Assembly: GCF_947495285.1 (NCBI RefSeq)
Contig: NZ_CANLXZ010000026.1
Location: 1 to 47,817, forward strand
DNA: 47,817 nt
Origin: an uncultured Nonlabens sp.
Lineage (GTDB): Bacteria > Bacteroidota > Bacteroidia > Flavobacteriales > Flavobacteriaceae
Direction: 5' to 3'
Positions 6,364 to 14,582 of the stretch are shown here, piece by piece (the first letter of the stretch is position 1; every line of letters starts with the position of its first letter). Both the position numbers and the translations under genes were made by a program. The notes beneath the pieces are model-generated. The model saw only the letters and a program-made list of their open reading frames with translations, had not been told where the DNA came from and ran no database searches.

Positions 6364-6397
6364 AAAAAGCGAGTTACTGTTAAATAACTCGCTTTTT
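6364..6397. terminator. Terminator, usable in both directions
   Basis: A perfect 13-bp stem (AAAAAGCGAGTTA with its complement) and 8-nt loop lie between the convergent genes ending at 6341 and 6422. Confidence 0.88.
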
Positions 6398-6421
6398 AAT
6401 TTAAAAGGTCTTTGTATAGAT

Positions 6422-6814
6422 CTAGTTGCTATTCATAGAAATGATTTTCTCTAACATAATAACCGTTAGAAATCCCAAAGTGTACATTAACATATCCCAC
6501 CAGGAAAAACTAGTACCTATAACGATACGGGCAAATTTGTTTTCTTCTAGTCCTAATAAACTTACTAATTGTAAATATTGTGCTGTTTCTACGGCATAGC
6601 TAAATAGTAAGGTGGCTATCGCACCAGTCCATACTTTAATTTTACTACCTGCCATGACTATGGCATAGATCAATATCACCACAAGTAAATCCCCTAAATA
6701 AGGTCTTACAAAACTGTCGTGCACGTAGCGTTCTATAAGTACTTCTATAATTAATAAAAAGACGGCAGCAGTAATGTACAGCCGTCTTTGTTTACGGTGC
6801 AGTTTTAGTAACAA
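6422..6814 (-). CDS. DUF2809 membrane protein
   Basis: The 130-residue protein has about four hydrophobic segments. It carries the family features YLGDLLVV near residue 39, a conserved SYAVETAQYLQL segment and GTSFSWWDMLMYTLG near the end. The biochemical role is not known. It is the last gene of a five-gene minus-strand operon and overlaps the preceding gene by 23 bp, which indicates coupled translation. Confidence 0.78.
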   Translation of the reverse strand: MLLKLHRKQRRLYITAAVFLLIIEVLIERYVHDSFVRPYLGDLLVVILIYAIVMAGSKIKVWTGAIATLLFSYAVETAQYLQLVSLLGLEENKFARIVIGTSFSWWDMLMYTLGFLTVIMLEKIISMNSN

Positions 6815-7463
6815 TGGTGTTGTTTTTAAAAAGTGAAAATATAACGATTAAAAATAAGCTCATACTTATAATAAGTAACCATGCTTTTTGATTAGAAAAA
6901 GGATGTATAAAAAGGTATCTCATGTCATAAAACAATTTTTCTGGTTGCTGGATAATATCCCAACTATTCCATCGCAATACACGACCTAAATAAATGCCGT
7001 AACCGCAAAGTGCAAGAACGGTATATTCAAAAAGAGAGCGGTATTTTGAGGAGGTAATCCAGCCTTTTTGCTGGAGTACTGTGCTCATATCTCTCAGACT
7101 CAAAAGTCCTAGATATAAACCTGTAATGGCAAAACTAGCTAGCATTAACGCTTCATAAACCATCCACTCACTACTCGCATGTCGTACATGAATTAAATCG
7201 GTAATGATGTAAGGCGCGTTAGGTAAAAACGCGAGCCATACTATGCCAGTAAGAATGATGTTTGCTGTAGATACGCTTTCGCGAAAGCGTAATCTAACCA
7301 CCATTAAATAAGGAATAAAAGCAAGAAACAAGTTCCAGATTAAGAAAAGTAGAAAGAAGTCGTGTGTAATTTTCATGCGCAATGCGAGTAAAAAAAGACT
7401 TAATAAGGTCAGTAAACTAACTTGTTTAAACTCTGTAAACCGATGTGCGATAAATTCTTTCAT
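6792..7463 (-). CDS. DUF1361 membrane protein
   Basis: The 223-residue integral membrane protein has about six transmembrane segments and the DUF1361 signature (LIWNLFLAFIPYLMV, then VWLAFLPNAPYIITDL). Function unknown. It is the fourth gene of the operon. Residues 59-63 (RFRES) come from the repeated palindrome (site 2), here read in a different frame from the AFAKAE copies. Confidence 0.83.
   Translation of the reverse strand: MKEFIAHRFTEFKQVSLLTLLSLFLLALRMKITHDFFLLFLIWNLFLAFIPYLMVVRLRFRESVSTANIILTGIVWLAFLPNAPYIITDLIHVRHASSEWMVYEALMLASFAITGLYLGLLSLRDMSTVLQQKGWITSSKYRSLFEYTVLALCGYGIYLGRVLRWNSWDIIQQPEKLFYDMRYLFIHPFSNQKAWLLIISMSLFLIVIFSLFKNNTIVTKTAP
7272..7291. repeat. CGCTTTCGCGAAAGCG palindrome, site 2 (coding)
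   Basis: Perfect core at 7274-7289, extended by flanking TA to a 20-bp palindrome. Read as RFRES in the DUF1361 gene. Confidence 0.97.
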
Positions 7464-7464
7464 T

Positions 7465-7776
7465 TTACAAACGTGTGTATGTGGTGACTATGTGAAAATA
7501 AAACAGGGCGATAGGTACGTTAAGTAATACTACATAACTGCTCAAAAAGAACTCTTTGATGCTTACTCTACCTGTCAATAATTTTACAAAGACATTTAAT
7601 AGTATTGCTAAATTAAACGGTACGGCTATTACTAGAAAACCAAATCCTAGGACGGCAAATACAATATCTGTCGTGATTAAAAATAATCCTAGGATTAAGG
7701 TTCCTAATGCAAAAGAAGCCAGAGCAAACTGTATGGATAATCTACAACTGGCAGTTAGTTTATTGGGCAACTTCAT
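7465..7776 (-). CDS. Small membrane protein, unknown function
   Basis: The 103-residue protein has three likely transmembrane segments (about 15-35, 38-60 and 78-98) with short loops. I do not recognise a family. It is embedded in the operon, overlapping the DUF4173 gene by 17 bp and ending one base before the DUF1361 gene, so it is probably expressed and may work with these membrane proteins. Confidence 0.7.
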   Translation of the reverse strand: MKLPNKLTASCRLSIQFALASFALGTLILGLFLITTDIVFAVLGFGFLVIAVPFNLAILLNVFVKLLTGRVSIKEFFLSSYVVLLNVPIALFYFHIVTTYTRL

Positions 7777-9172
7777 GCTGGTCTTTTTTTATCTTATAAG
7801 CGATGTAGTTAAACTCTTGCCAGTTGCGATTTAAAAACTTAGACTCATAATATCTATCGCGACTGCTACCACTGCGATATACTTGTTTTATGTACTCCTC
7901 ATAAAGACCATGATCTTTAAGGACTAATGCGTTTTGAGGCAATAGACTTTCTAAGTAAGGACGGTCTACTTGTTGTACGTTAATATTGTAGGCGGTAATG
8001 ATAGCAGACCAATTAATAAGGCCGTAGATAGCGATGACTGTATATCCTATAGCCATGTTGCGTCTTATTAAATAAACAAAGTTTAAACGATAACTAACCT
8101 TTAAATATGTAGTGATTAATCCTATAATAGTAAGTAATAAATACACCAGCACACCTATACGTTTATGGGTTAATCCATGGTCTGTGATATAAGTATAGTT
8201 CTTAATAAAAATACTTATAACTAGTATAGAATTAAGAATTATCCAGCTATAAGTGAGCATTCTTAACTTTTCATTATTCTTAATAAAATTTAAGTCACCA
8301 CGATATATAAATGCTATTACACCTATAGCGAGTATAATGCTGACTATAGAAGCATACACACCTTGATGTACTGCGTCAGATAGTACACTCGCTTTACTAG
8401 AACCAGACATGTTGGTTATAAATAAAACCTCAGTAACTAATACAACTACTAGTAAGATGTTAAGACAGATGATAGAGATAAAACCTATTTGTTTTTCGTT
8501 TTTTACAGTGAGTAGTTGTAGGTCGTTTAATTTTTTAGGAGCCAGTTCATTTGGGTAATTAATATCCTGATTTGTTATATCGATTATAGGTTGAGGCGAT
8601 TGAATATTTGCCATAATTAAAGCGCCTAAAACTGCTGTGAATACCCAGAATATATCAATAAACGATAGATCTATAGCGGTAATGAAATCACTGAAAACAG
8701 GATTTGCAGTACTGTACAAAAGGGTAAATATTATTACCAGAACTAGAGGGATAACAATCACCTTAACTAGTTGTCCTATGTCTATAGCTTTTTTAGGTGT
8801 TGTGATTTCAGGCTCTTCTATTTGATAAAGAAAGGAATGAAAAACACCTAGAACGGTATTGTAAAGGCCGTTGAGCCAACTCAAATAAATACTACTTTGG
8901 TGACTGGCAACATAACCTATAAATAATAAGGTGCTTAAAAAATAACCGACTATACTCCATGAAGAACCATGAACAGTTATTGCGGTAGCACTGGCTAGCA
9001 TTCCTACTGCGCTTAATATAATGGTACTTTTTAAAAGTATTGAGTGCCTAGAAATAGCCAATGCTATGATGAGAAATAGAGAATAAATGAAGGCATTAAT
9101 TCCTAAATCTTGTGTGTAAAATAAGGTCGAGAATACGATCCCGCCTAGAATGATGATAATTGTTTTTTTCAT
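7760..9172 (-). CDS. DUF4173-type polytopic membrane protein
   Basis: The 470-residue protein has roughly ten or more transmembrane helices. It matches the DUF4173/DUF4153-like group, including the conserved region RMLTYSWIILNSILV followed by further helices and a soluble C-terminal tail. Function unknown; related proteins are common in Bacteroidota and Firmicutes next to small winged-helix regulators. It follows the Coq4-like gene by 4 bp and overlaps the next gene, so all five genes 9635 to 6422 are likely one transcript. Confidence 0.8.
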   Translation of the reverse strand: MKKTIIIILGGIVFSTLFYTQDLGINAFIYSLFLIIALAISRHSILLKSTIILSAVGMLASATAITVHGSSWSIVGYFLSTLLFIGYVASHQSSIYLSWLNGLYNTVLGVFHSFLYQIEEPEITTPKKAIDIGQLVKVIVIPLVLVIIFTLLYSTANPVFSDFITAIDLSFIDIFWVFTAVLGALIMANIQSPQPIIDITNQDINYPNELAPKKLNDLQLLTVKNEKQIGFISIICLNILLVVVLVTEVLFITNMSGSSKASVLSDAVHQGVYASIVSIILAIGVIAFIYRGDLNFIKNNEKLRMLTYSWIILNSILVISIFIKNYTYITDHGLTHKRIGVLVYLLLTIIGLITTYLKVSYRLNFVYLIRRNMAIGYTVIAIYGLINWSAIITAYNINVQQVDRPYLESLLPQNALVLKDHGLYEEYIKQVYRSGSSRDRYYESKFLNRNWQEFNYIAYKIKKDQHEVAQ

Positions 9173-9176
9173 GGTT

Positions 9177-9635
9177 TTAGTTTGAAGTGATATGAATAGG
9201 TTTTAAAAGAGATATAGGAGAGTATAAATTTTGTTTAAAATCTATATCATGAATAGGAAATGCTTTATGTCCTGCCTGGATGGCATGAATGAATAAGCTG
9301 TATTGATCTACATAAAGAGCGACACCTACCAGCATGGCAAGCAGTACAAAAGGACTGCGTTTTCCATTGCCCCATAACCAGTATTGCATAGCTATTTCTT
9401 GAGCGGTATCTATTCTATAACCTGTAAGAAGATGAAAAACATCGTGATCTTCACATCTAGGTTGAGGTTCTAATTTATGTTGAATTAAAAAGCAGCCTAA
9501 GTGATATCCTAAACTATCTGGCGGATAGGAGAGTAGTTGCTTAGTATGCACATTCCATGATGGACCTGTTTTAAATCTTATATAAATCGTACTGGCTAGC
9601 TCAAAAGAAAAATTGACGAATACTTCTCTTAACAG
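9177..9635 (-). CDS. Coq4-like protein with HDxxH-x11-E motif
   Basis: The core LGYHLGCFL...HDVFHLLTGY followed eleven residues later by Glu gives the metal motif HDxxH-x11-E of Coq4 family proteins, which act in ubiquinone biosynthesis in eukaryotes. Flavobacteria make menaquinone, so the role must differ. The frame is open with an ATG at 9716 (179 residues). However, a promoter-operator motif shared with the gene at 10834 lies inside that 5' part (9645-9661), and the sequence only looks conserved from REVFVNFSFELAS on. I therefore favour a CTG start at 9635 (152 residues); this is uncertain. The gene leads the operon with DUF4173, DUF1361 and DUF2809 proteins. Confidence 0.68.
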   Translation of the reverse strand: MLREVFVNFSFELASTIYIRFKTGPSWNVHTKQLLSYPPDSLGYHLGCFLIQHKLEPQPRCEDHDVFHLLTGYRIDTAQEIAMQYWLWGNGKRSPFVLLAMLVGVALYVDQYSLFIHAIQAGHKAFPIHDIDFKQNLYSPISLLKPIHITSN

Positions 9636-9644
9636 TAATAAAGT

Positions 9645-9661
9645 ACTTTGAATTTCAAAGT
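9645..9661 (-). promoter_or_regulatory. Shared promoter-operator motif of the Coq4-like operon
   Basis: ACTTTG-N5-CAAAGT is an inverted repeat, within a wider stretch of about 31 bp nearly identical to 10844-10860 and its surroundings. On the minus strand it includes TAACTTTG, an exact TAnnTTTG -7 box, overlapping the palindrome. The likely binder is the winged-helix protein at 9842-10132. Confidence 0.65.
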
Positions 9662-9841
9662 TAATGTATAAAAAAAAAGTTCTCGTTCTTTTAGGTATGT
9701 GTGATGGGTTCTTCATGCTGTTTTAATTTGGGTTATAGTTTTTGATCCGAGTCTTATGGGCGGTACAACTCAATAAGTTTTATTTCTAGTTTTACAGTAT
9801 CTATGGAATAGGTACTTGCTTTTAAGTATTCATATTTTCCC

Positions 9842-10132
9842 CTAGCCACTTATTAATTTTTCTAGCGCCTCGATGTGTTTCTTAAACTCTAGTTTGCCTA
9901 GATCTGTAGCGATATATTTAGTGTTGGGTTTGCGACTTATAAAGCTCTTTTCTACTCTTATGTAGGCCTCTTTTTCAAGAGCCTTAGCATGACTGGCTAG
10001 ATTACCATCGGTTACATCGAGTAGTTCCTTGAGCTCTTTAAAATCGGCATGATCGTTTACTACGAGCACAGACATAATGCCTAGTCGTATACGGTGATCA
10101 AATGCTTTATTTAGTTTGTTTATAAGACTCAA
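9842..10132 (-). CDS. Small winged-helix transcriptional regulator
   Basis: The 96-residue protein is a single winged-helix domain of the kind found in small MarR/ArsR-like regulators (HTH_34 type). It has FDHRIRLGIMSVL at residues 11-23, DFKELKELLDVTDGNLASHAKALEKEAYI as helix-turn-helix, and a basic wing (SRKPNTKYIATDLG). It is co-directional with, and 66 bp after, a six-helix membrane protein. The inverted repeat ACTTTG-N5-CAAAGT upstream of that pair and of the Coq4-like operon is its probable operator. The effector is unknown. Confidence 0.82.
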   Translation of the reverse strand: MSLINKLNKAFDHRIRLGIMSVLVVNDHADFKELKELLDVTDGNLASHAKALEKEAYIRVEKSFISRKPNTKYIATDLGKLEFKKHIEALEKLISG

Positions 10133-10160
10133 ATCCTTGTTTTAATTAATCAATAAAATT

Positions 10161-10179
10161 AAGTCATATTTTATGACTT
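10161..10179. promoter_or_regulatory. Inverted repeat between membrane protein and regulator genes
   Basis: AAGTCATA and TATGACTT form perfect 8-bp arms around TTT. It could be a weak terminator or attenuator after the membrane protein gene, or a second operator for the regulator gene 29 bp downstream. Confidence 0.45.
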
Positions 10180-10198
10180 TTTATAAGATCACTCACTA

Positions 10199-10834
10199 CT
10201 ATTTATCATACTTATAGTACATTACAGCACCATAAATGATATGACATAACCCAAAACCAGCTGTCCAGAAATACAATCCGTAGCCTATAAATTGTGTGTT
10301 GATTAAGCCTAGTATGGCGCAGCTTAAACCTAAATACTTAACCGTTCCCAAAGTAAATTGTGCTGCATTTATACAGGCTAGTCCATAAAAAACTAACATC
10401 GCTGGTGCTACCAGTCCTATTAAATTATATTGTAATAAAGCCAGTGTAAATAACGCTCCTATATGAAGAGGAACCATAAAATTAACTACTAATCTTATGG
10501 ACTGTTTGGTCCATACTTTTTGTTTGTGTTTTAGTGCTTTTGCCTTAGTGAGAAAAAATGCAGTCAGTACAGCCATGAATAAAACGATAGCCGCGACCAC
10601 TAGTATTTGTAAAGATGGGTTTTGATCCCATGGAGTAGTGGTGAGCCTGCTAAGAGTGTCTCTTGTACCATTTTCTCTAGCTTTTTCAATGATAAAGTAC
10701 CCAAAAATACCACCTATCAGTGCATATATACCTGCCATGACACCGCTCATACCTGATAAAGATATGAATCTGGTAGATTTATTCATGAGTGATTTAATCT
10801 CTTTAATGTCGTCTAGATATTTATCTGTTGTCAT
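10199..10834 (-). CDS. Six-helix membrane protein, co-transcribed with the regulator
   Basis: The 211-residue protein has a short charged N-terminus (TDKYLDDIKEIKSLMNKSTRFISLSG) and about six transmembrane helices. No family with known function is recognised. Similar proteins often sit directly before a small winged-helix regulator in flavobacteria. Its start lies 9 bp after the ACTTTG-N5-CAAAGT motif, so the unit is probably autoregulated by the downstream regulator. Confidence 0.75.
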   Translation of the reverse strand: MTTDKYLDDIKEIKSLMNKSTRFISLSGMSGVMAGIYALIGGIFGYFIIEKARENGTRDTLSRLTTTPWDQNPSLQILVVAAIVLFMAVLTAFFLTKAKALKHKQKVWTKQSIRLVVNFMVPLHIGALFTLALLQYNLIGLVAPAMLVFYGLACINAAQFTLGTVKYLGLSCAILGLINTQFIGYGLYFWTAGFGLCHIIYGAVMYYKYDK

Positions 10835-10843
10835 AATTAAAGT

Positions 10844-10860
10844 ACTTTGAAATACAAAGT
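10844..10860 (-). promoter_or_regulatory. Promoter-operator motif of the membrane protein/regulator pair
   Basis: ACTTTG-N5-CAAAGT inverted repeat directly before the start codon at 10834. The minus strand reads TTACTTTG, one base from TAnnTTTG. About 28 of 31 bases match the motif at 9640-9670. Confidence 0.65.
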
Positions 10861-10930
10861 AAATGTATTTCAGGATAGTATGAAAGCTTTTTATTATTTA
10901 TTTTATGTGTTGTAAAGTTTGTTGAGATCT

Positions 10931-10946
10931 CGCTTTCGCGAAAGCG
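10931..10946. repeat. CGCTTTCGCGAAAGCG palindrome, site 3 (intergenic)
   Basis: Perfect copy, 22 bp upstream of the DUF1801 gene. Shares AGATCT and GAAT flanks with site 1, a continuous 26-base identity. Confidence 0.97.
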
Positions 10947-10968
10947 GAATAACTTCTAACTTTAAACC

Positions 10969-11334
10969 ATGAATCCAGCCGAAGAGTATATCAACAACAA
11001 ACCAGAACCGTATCGTGCGGTAATGCTACACTTGCAGTTTTTAATAGAATCAAATTTTCCTGAGATGCAATTGAAGTTTAAATGGCACATACCTTTTTAT
11101 TATCTGGATGATAAAATGATGTTCTGTTTTTTTAATTTCAGAAAGAATTTTGTCGATTTAGGACTGAGTTATGGGGATAGATTGAGTAATAAGCACGGTG
11201 TCTTAATAGCTGGAGAAGGTAGAAAAATGTTGAGATCTTTAAGGTTTAAAAATCTAGACGATATAAATGATACGATTATTATTGAGACTTTACAGGAGTT
11301 AAGGGTAATACGCAAATCCATGAAAAAGAAATGA
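10969..11334 (+). CDS. DUF1801 family protein
   Basis: The 121-residue protein fits the DUF1801/YdhG-like fold, with NPAEEYINNKPEPYRAVMLHLQFLI at the N-terminus, a beta segment KFKWHIPFYYLDDKMMFCF, and a C-terminal helix ending RKSMKKK. Family function is not established (an iron-chaperone-like fold related to frataxin has been noted). Its stop overlaps the lysozyme start by 4 bp (ATGA), so the two genes form an operon. Confidence 0.8.
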   Translation: MNPAEEYINNKPEPYRAVMLHLQFLIESNFPEMQLKFKWHIPFYYLDDKMMFCFFNFRKNFVDLGLSYGDRLSNKHGVLIAGEGRKMLRSLRFKNLDDINDTIIIETLQELRVIRKSMKKK

Positions 11335-12086
11335 GTAGAAGTAAATGGATCTTACTGGTTGTTGTGTTTTTAATCTTTACTACCATTACAGCGATAGTGG
11401 TCATGGAGCGTTACTCGTACCACAATTCTTCTAGAAAACCGACCAATGCTTATTTGCATAGCCGTATTAAAAAATATAAAATTCAGGGGATAGATATCTC
11501 ACACCATCAAGGAGATATAAACTGGGAAGAAGTAAAACATCCAGATATAAACCAAGAATTAAAATTTGTATTTATAAGAGCCACTGTTGGTATAGAAAAC
11601 GATAATCGTTTTGCAGAAAACTGGAATGGCGCTGGTACTGCACGATTATCAAGAGGCGCATATCATTACTACTGGAGCGATGTAAATAGTACCACGCAAG
11701 CAAATCATTTTATTGAAACGGTAAAACTAGTAAAGGGTGATTTACCACCTGTGCTGGATATAGAAGATATAAGCTCTATCCAAAATGTGACCTCGCTAAG
11801 AAAAGGATTAAAAAACTGGATACAACTAGTAGAAGATCATTATGGTGTAAAACCTATTATATATACGGGCGATAGTTTTTATAATTCGTTTCTAGCACCA
11901 GACAGTTATTTTAAATCATATCCTAATATATGGATAGCAAATTATAATCGTGTGGATTTACCTGACGCAGACTGGGATTTCTGGCAGTATACAGATCGCA
12001 TGTCCATAAATGGGGTGGGAACGCTAGTAGATGCTAATGTTTTTAAAGGGTCTCTAAATAGATTTAATACCTTGCTCATTCCTTGA
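11331..12086 (+). CDS. GH25-family lysozyme (muramidase)
   Basis: The 251-residue protein has an N-terminal membrane anchor or uncleaved signal (residues 6-25) and a GH25 catalytic domain that cleaves peptidoglycan. The hallmark GIDISHHQGDINW (D55) starts the domain and PPVLDIED supplies the catalytic pair (D143, E145); WDFWQYT near the end is also typical. It probably acts in the periplasm on the cell's own wall or on imported wall fragments. It overlaps the DUF1801 gene by 4 bp. Confidence 0.92.
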   Translation: MSRSKWILLVVVFLIFTTITAIVVMERYSYHNSSRKPTNAYLHSRIKKYKIQGIDISHHQGDINWEEVKHPDINQELKFVFIRATVGIENDNRFAENWNGAGTARLSRGAYHYYWSDVNSTTQANHFIETVKLVKGDLPPVLDIEDISSIQNVTSLRKGLKNWIQLVEDHYGVKPIIYTGDSFYNSFLAPDSYFKSYPNIWIANYNRVDLPDADWDFWQYTDRMSINGVGTLVDANVFKGSLNRFNTLLIP

Positions 12087-12120
12087 TCCACTTTAAAATC
12101 TAATGAATAGGACATAAAAA

Positions 12121-12147
12121 AAGGCTTCTTACATTTCAAGAAGCCTT
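12121..12147. terminator. Bidirectional terminator between convergent genes
   Basis: A perfect 10-bp stem (AAGGCTTCTT with AAGAAGCCTT), 7-nt loop, A-run on the left and T-run on the right. It serves the lysozyme gene (+) and the GIN-domain gene (-). Confidence 0.88.
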
Positions 12148-12170
12148 TAATTCATAATAGGAGTTTATAT

Positions 12171-12653
12171 CTAGTTAAACGCAACTAGAACTCCATTTAC
12201 TGTTTCTTTTTTGTTTTTTGCTTTTGTAGCAATTACCTTACTATCATCGCTACGTATGATTTGTAAATCTTTTATTTCAGTATCTCCAGTATCAACTATA
12301 GCACCTTGTTGTACTAGGACTACCATTTTATTTTGATACTTGAATTTTGATAAAGTTACTCTAGTATCTCCTGTTACAGAAAGAGCTGTCAATTCATTTG
12401 TATAGATTCTTATTTTTAAGCCTTCAATTTTAGCATTAGAATGTTGCTTTATTCTTAAGGATTTACCTTCTGTTGTGATACTTAAATCTGGAACATCTTT
12501 ATTGATAAGCACTTTGTTTTTCAAAGAGTAAACTATCTCTACTTGTGCATCGGTATCAATTTTAATTTTTGAGAAGTTACTTACTTCTTGAATAGACTGT
12601 GCAGTACATATACCTGCCAAAAGAATAACGGTTAATAAAATTAGCTTTTTCAT
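12171..12653 (-). CDS. Secreted GIN-domain (DUF2807) protein
   Basis: The 160-residue protein has a signal peptide (residues 1-18, GICTAQ) followed by one short DUF2807/GIN repeat region rich in beta strands (VSNFSKIKIDTDAQVEIVYS, then KSLRIKQHSNAKIEGLKIRIYT). Such domains are called putative auto-transporter adhesin heads, but their function is unproven. It is exported and stands alone. At 160 residues it is shorter than many family members, which run to about 230. Confidence 0.8.
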   Translation of the reverse strand: MKKLILLTVILLAGICTAQSIQEVSNFSKIKIDTDAQVEIVYSLKNKVLINKDVPDLSITTEGKSLRIKQHSNAKIEGLKIRIYTNELTALSVTGDTRVTLSKFKYQNKMVVLVQQGAIVDTGDTEIKDLQIIRSDDSKVIATKAKNKKETVNGVLVAFN

Positions 12654-12973
12654 GTTTTAAAGTTTTAATTGTTAGTAGTTTACTTAATAGACATGCAAAT
12701 ATCTATATTGTTTTATCGCTGTGTAATAGCTTTACAATATGTTCACGTTATCATGTGAAATTAGCAACAAATGAAATGTTAAATGCCTAATTTTACTCAG
12801 GCTTAGGTGATTTTTTAAAAGCTGTAAAAATGTTCAAAGTATGTGGTTTACTCTTGCTCTAACCATAAAATGAACATGTTTAGGTGGTATAAAATTATCA
12901 AAACGGCATATTTAAGTACGACAGTTTCAATTTAGCTTAATTTTTCATCCCTTTTATTGAGAATTATAAGCAC
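12654..12973. other. Gene-free stretch upstream of the GIN-domain gene
   Basis: No convincing frame or RNA is seen in these 320 bases. The part next to 12653 should hold the GIN-gene promoter; a 7-of-8 match to TAnnTTTG (GATATTTG, minus strand) is present near 12700. Confidence 0.4.
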
Positions 12974-13014
12974 AAAAAAGCGGTGCTATTTACCAGGTAA
13001 ATAGCACCGCTTTA
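12974..13014 (-). terminator. kdsA terminator
   Basis: A very strong perfect hairpin (arms AAAGCGGTGCTATTTACC and complement, about 18 bp) followed by T residues on the minus strand. Confidence 0.88.
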
Positions 13015-13029
13015 TAAAAATAGGTTTTA

Positions 13030-13848
13030 TTAAAAAGAATTAATCGTTTTTCTAATAGTAACTAATCTAGATAACAAGCCTTCTAAGTGTTTTAAGTCTA
13101 GCATGTTTGCTCCATCACTTTTTGCATTTGCAGGATCAAAATGAGTTTCTATAAAAAGTCCATCTACTTGATTCACTATTCCCGCACGGGCTATGGTTTC
13201 TATCATATCTGGTCTACCACCGGTAACACCACTAGATTGATTAGGTTGTTGTAAACTATGCGTCACATCTAGTACAGTAGGAGCAAACTCTCTCATGGTA
13301 GGAATACCTCTAAAGTCTACGATCATATCTTGATAACCGAACATCGTACCACGATCAGTGATCCATGCTTGCTGGTTTCCAGAATCTTTTACTTTTTGTA
13401 CTGCATGTTTCATAGCCTCAGGAGACATGAACTGTCCTTTTTTAAGATTTACGACCTTACCAGTTTTTGCTGCTGCAACTACCAGGTCTGTCTGTCTAAC
13501 TAAAAAAGCAGGGATTTGTAATACATCTACATACTGCGATGCAAGTGCAGCGTCGCTCACTTCATGAATGTCTGTAACGGTAGGGATATCAAAAGTTTCA
13601 GAGACCTTACGTAATATTTTCAAAGCCTCTACATCACCTATTCCAGTAAAACTATCAATACGACTGCGATTTGCTTTTTTAAAACTTCCTTTAAAGATGT
13701 AAGGAATTTTAAGATTGTCTGTTATTTTTAAAACTTTCTCTGCAATACGCAGTGCCATTTCTTCACCTTCTATGGCACAAGGCCCAGCAAGTAAAAAGAA
13801 ATTGTCTGATTTTGTATGCTTTATTTTAGGTATTTTATTAAGTTCCAT
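13030..13848 (-). CDS. kdsA: 3-deoxy-8-phosphooctulonate (KDO-8-P) synthase
   Basis: The 272-residue protein condenses phosphoenolpyruvate with arabinose-5-phosphate to make KDO-8-phosphate for lipopolysaccharide. LLAGPCAIEGEE near the N-terminus, KGSFKKANRS, TDIHEV, LQIPAFLVRQTDL and KKGQFMSPEAM are diagnostic. Cys24 in the GPC motif places it with the metal-dependent class (the metal-independent class has Asn there). It lies 12 bp after the rhodanese lipoprotein gene and is probably the last gene of the sulfur-handling operon, an unusual partner set. Confidence 0.96.
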   Translation of the reverse strand: MELNKIPKIKHTKSDNFFLLAGPCAIEGEEMALRIAEKVLKITDNLKIPYIFKGSFKKANRSRIDSFTGIGDVEALKILRKVSETFDIPTVTDIHEVSDAALASQYVDVLQIPAFLVRQTDLVVAAAKTGKVVNLKKGQFMSPEAMKHAVQKVKDSGNQQAWITDRGTMFGYQDMIVDFRGIPTMREFAPTVLDVTHSLQQPNQSSGVTGGRPDMIETIARAGIVNQVDGLFIETHFDPANAKSDGANMLDLKHLEGLLSRLVTIRKTINSF

Positions 13849-13860
13849 GAATGCTATTTG

Positions 13861-14262
13861 TTAGTTTTTAACGATCACTTGTCTGCCGCTTTCTTCCCAT
13901 TTAGTTATACCGCCTTTCATATCATATATAAGAGTAAAGCCTTTATCCTGCAGGATTCTTGCACATCTGGCGCTTTGACCTCCTTTATTGCAGTAGACTA
14001 ATAAAGGTTCACTTTTATCCATGGTATCTAGATAAGAGTTGAGGTCGTCATTCTCTACTTCTATATTAACTGCATTCTTAATGTGTTTGCTTGTAAACTC
14101 TGATTTAGTTCTCACATCGATAACTCTTACCTTCTCGACCGCGATCATCTCTTCAGCCTGTTGTACAGACACTTTATTAATCACACCATCTTTTTTTTCA
14201 AAGCAGCTTTGAAAACTTAGGGCTATGATAAATATAACAATGATGTTTATTAATTTTTTCAT
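13861..14262 (-). CDS. Rhodanese-domain lipoprotein
   Basis: The 133-residue protein has a lipoprotein signal (LSFQSC, lipidated C20) and a single rhodanese domain. The active-site loop CNKGGQS (C91) is intact, and VIDVRTKSEF and GGITKWEESGR are typical. It should carry sulfane sulfur as a persulfide in the periplasm or at the membrane. Its start shares one base with the stop of the cytoplasmic rhodanese gene, so they are co-translated. Confidence 0.87.
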   Translation of the reverse strand: MKKLINIIVIFIIALSFQSCFEKKDGVINKVSVQQAEEMIAVEKVRVIDVRTKSEFTSKHIKNAVNIEVENDDLNSYLDTMDKSEPLLVYCNKGGQSARCARILQDKGFTLIYDMKGGITKWEESGRQVIVKN

Positions 14263-14579
14263 TATGATTTCATTGCTGTATCCCCATCCCAGTTGCTAAA
14301 ACCTCCTGCAAGATTAAATGTATTTTTAATCCCTAGTTGTTCCATAATCTGACAGGCTTGCATGCTGCGACTACCAGCACGACAGTAAACGTAATAATTT
14401 TTATCTGTGTCCATACCATTAATAGCTTCCATAAACTCTTGTGGTTTAAAGATGTCATAATGTTGCGCGTTAGGGATAATACCTTCACTAACCTCGTCAT
14501 CGGTGCGTACATCTAGTATAATGAAATTATCATCTTGAGCTGTTAGCTCTTTCCACTCTTGGTTATTTAAATTTGTCAT
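14262..14579 (-). CDS. Single-domain rhodanese
   Basis: The 105-residue cytoplasmic protein is one rhodanese domain with LDVRTDDEV, an intact active loop CRAGSRS (C66) and a closing GGFSNWDGD. It transfers sulfane sulfur. It starts 3 bp after the persulfide dioxygenase-like fusion gene and overlaps the rhodanese lipoprotein gene by one base, in a sulfur-handling operon. Confidence 0.9.
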   Translation of the reverse strand: MTNLNNQEWKELTAQDDNFIILDVRTDDEVSEGIIPNAQHYDIFKPQEFMEAINGMDTDKNYYVYCRAGSRSMQACQIMEQLGIKNTFNLAGGFSNWDGDTAMKS

Positions 14580-14582
14580 AGT

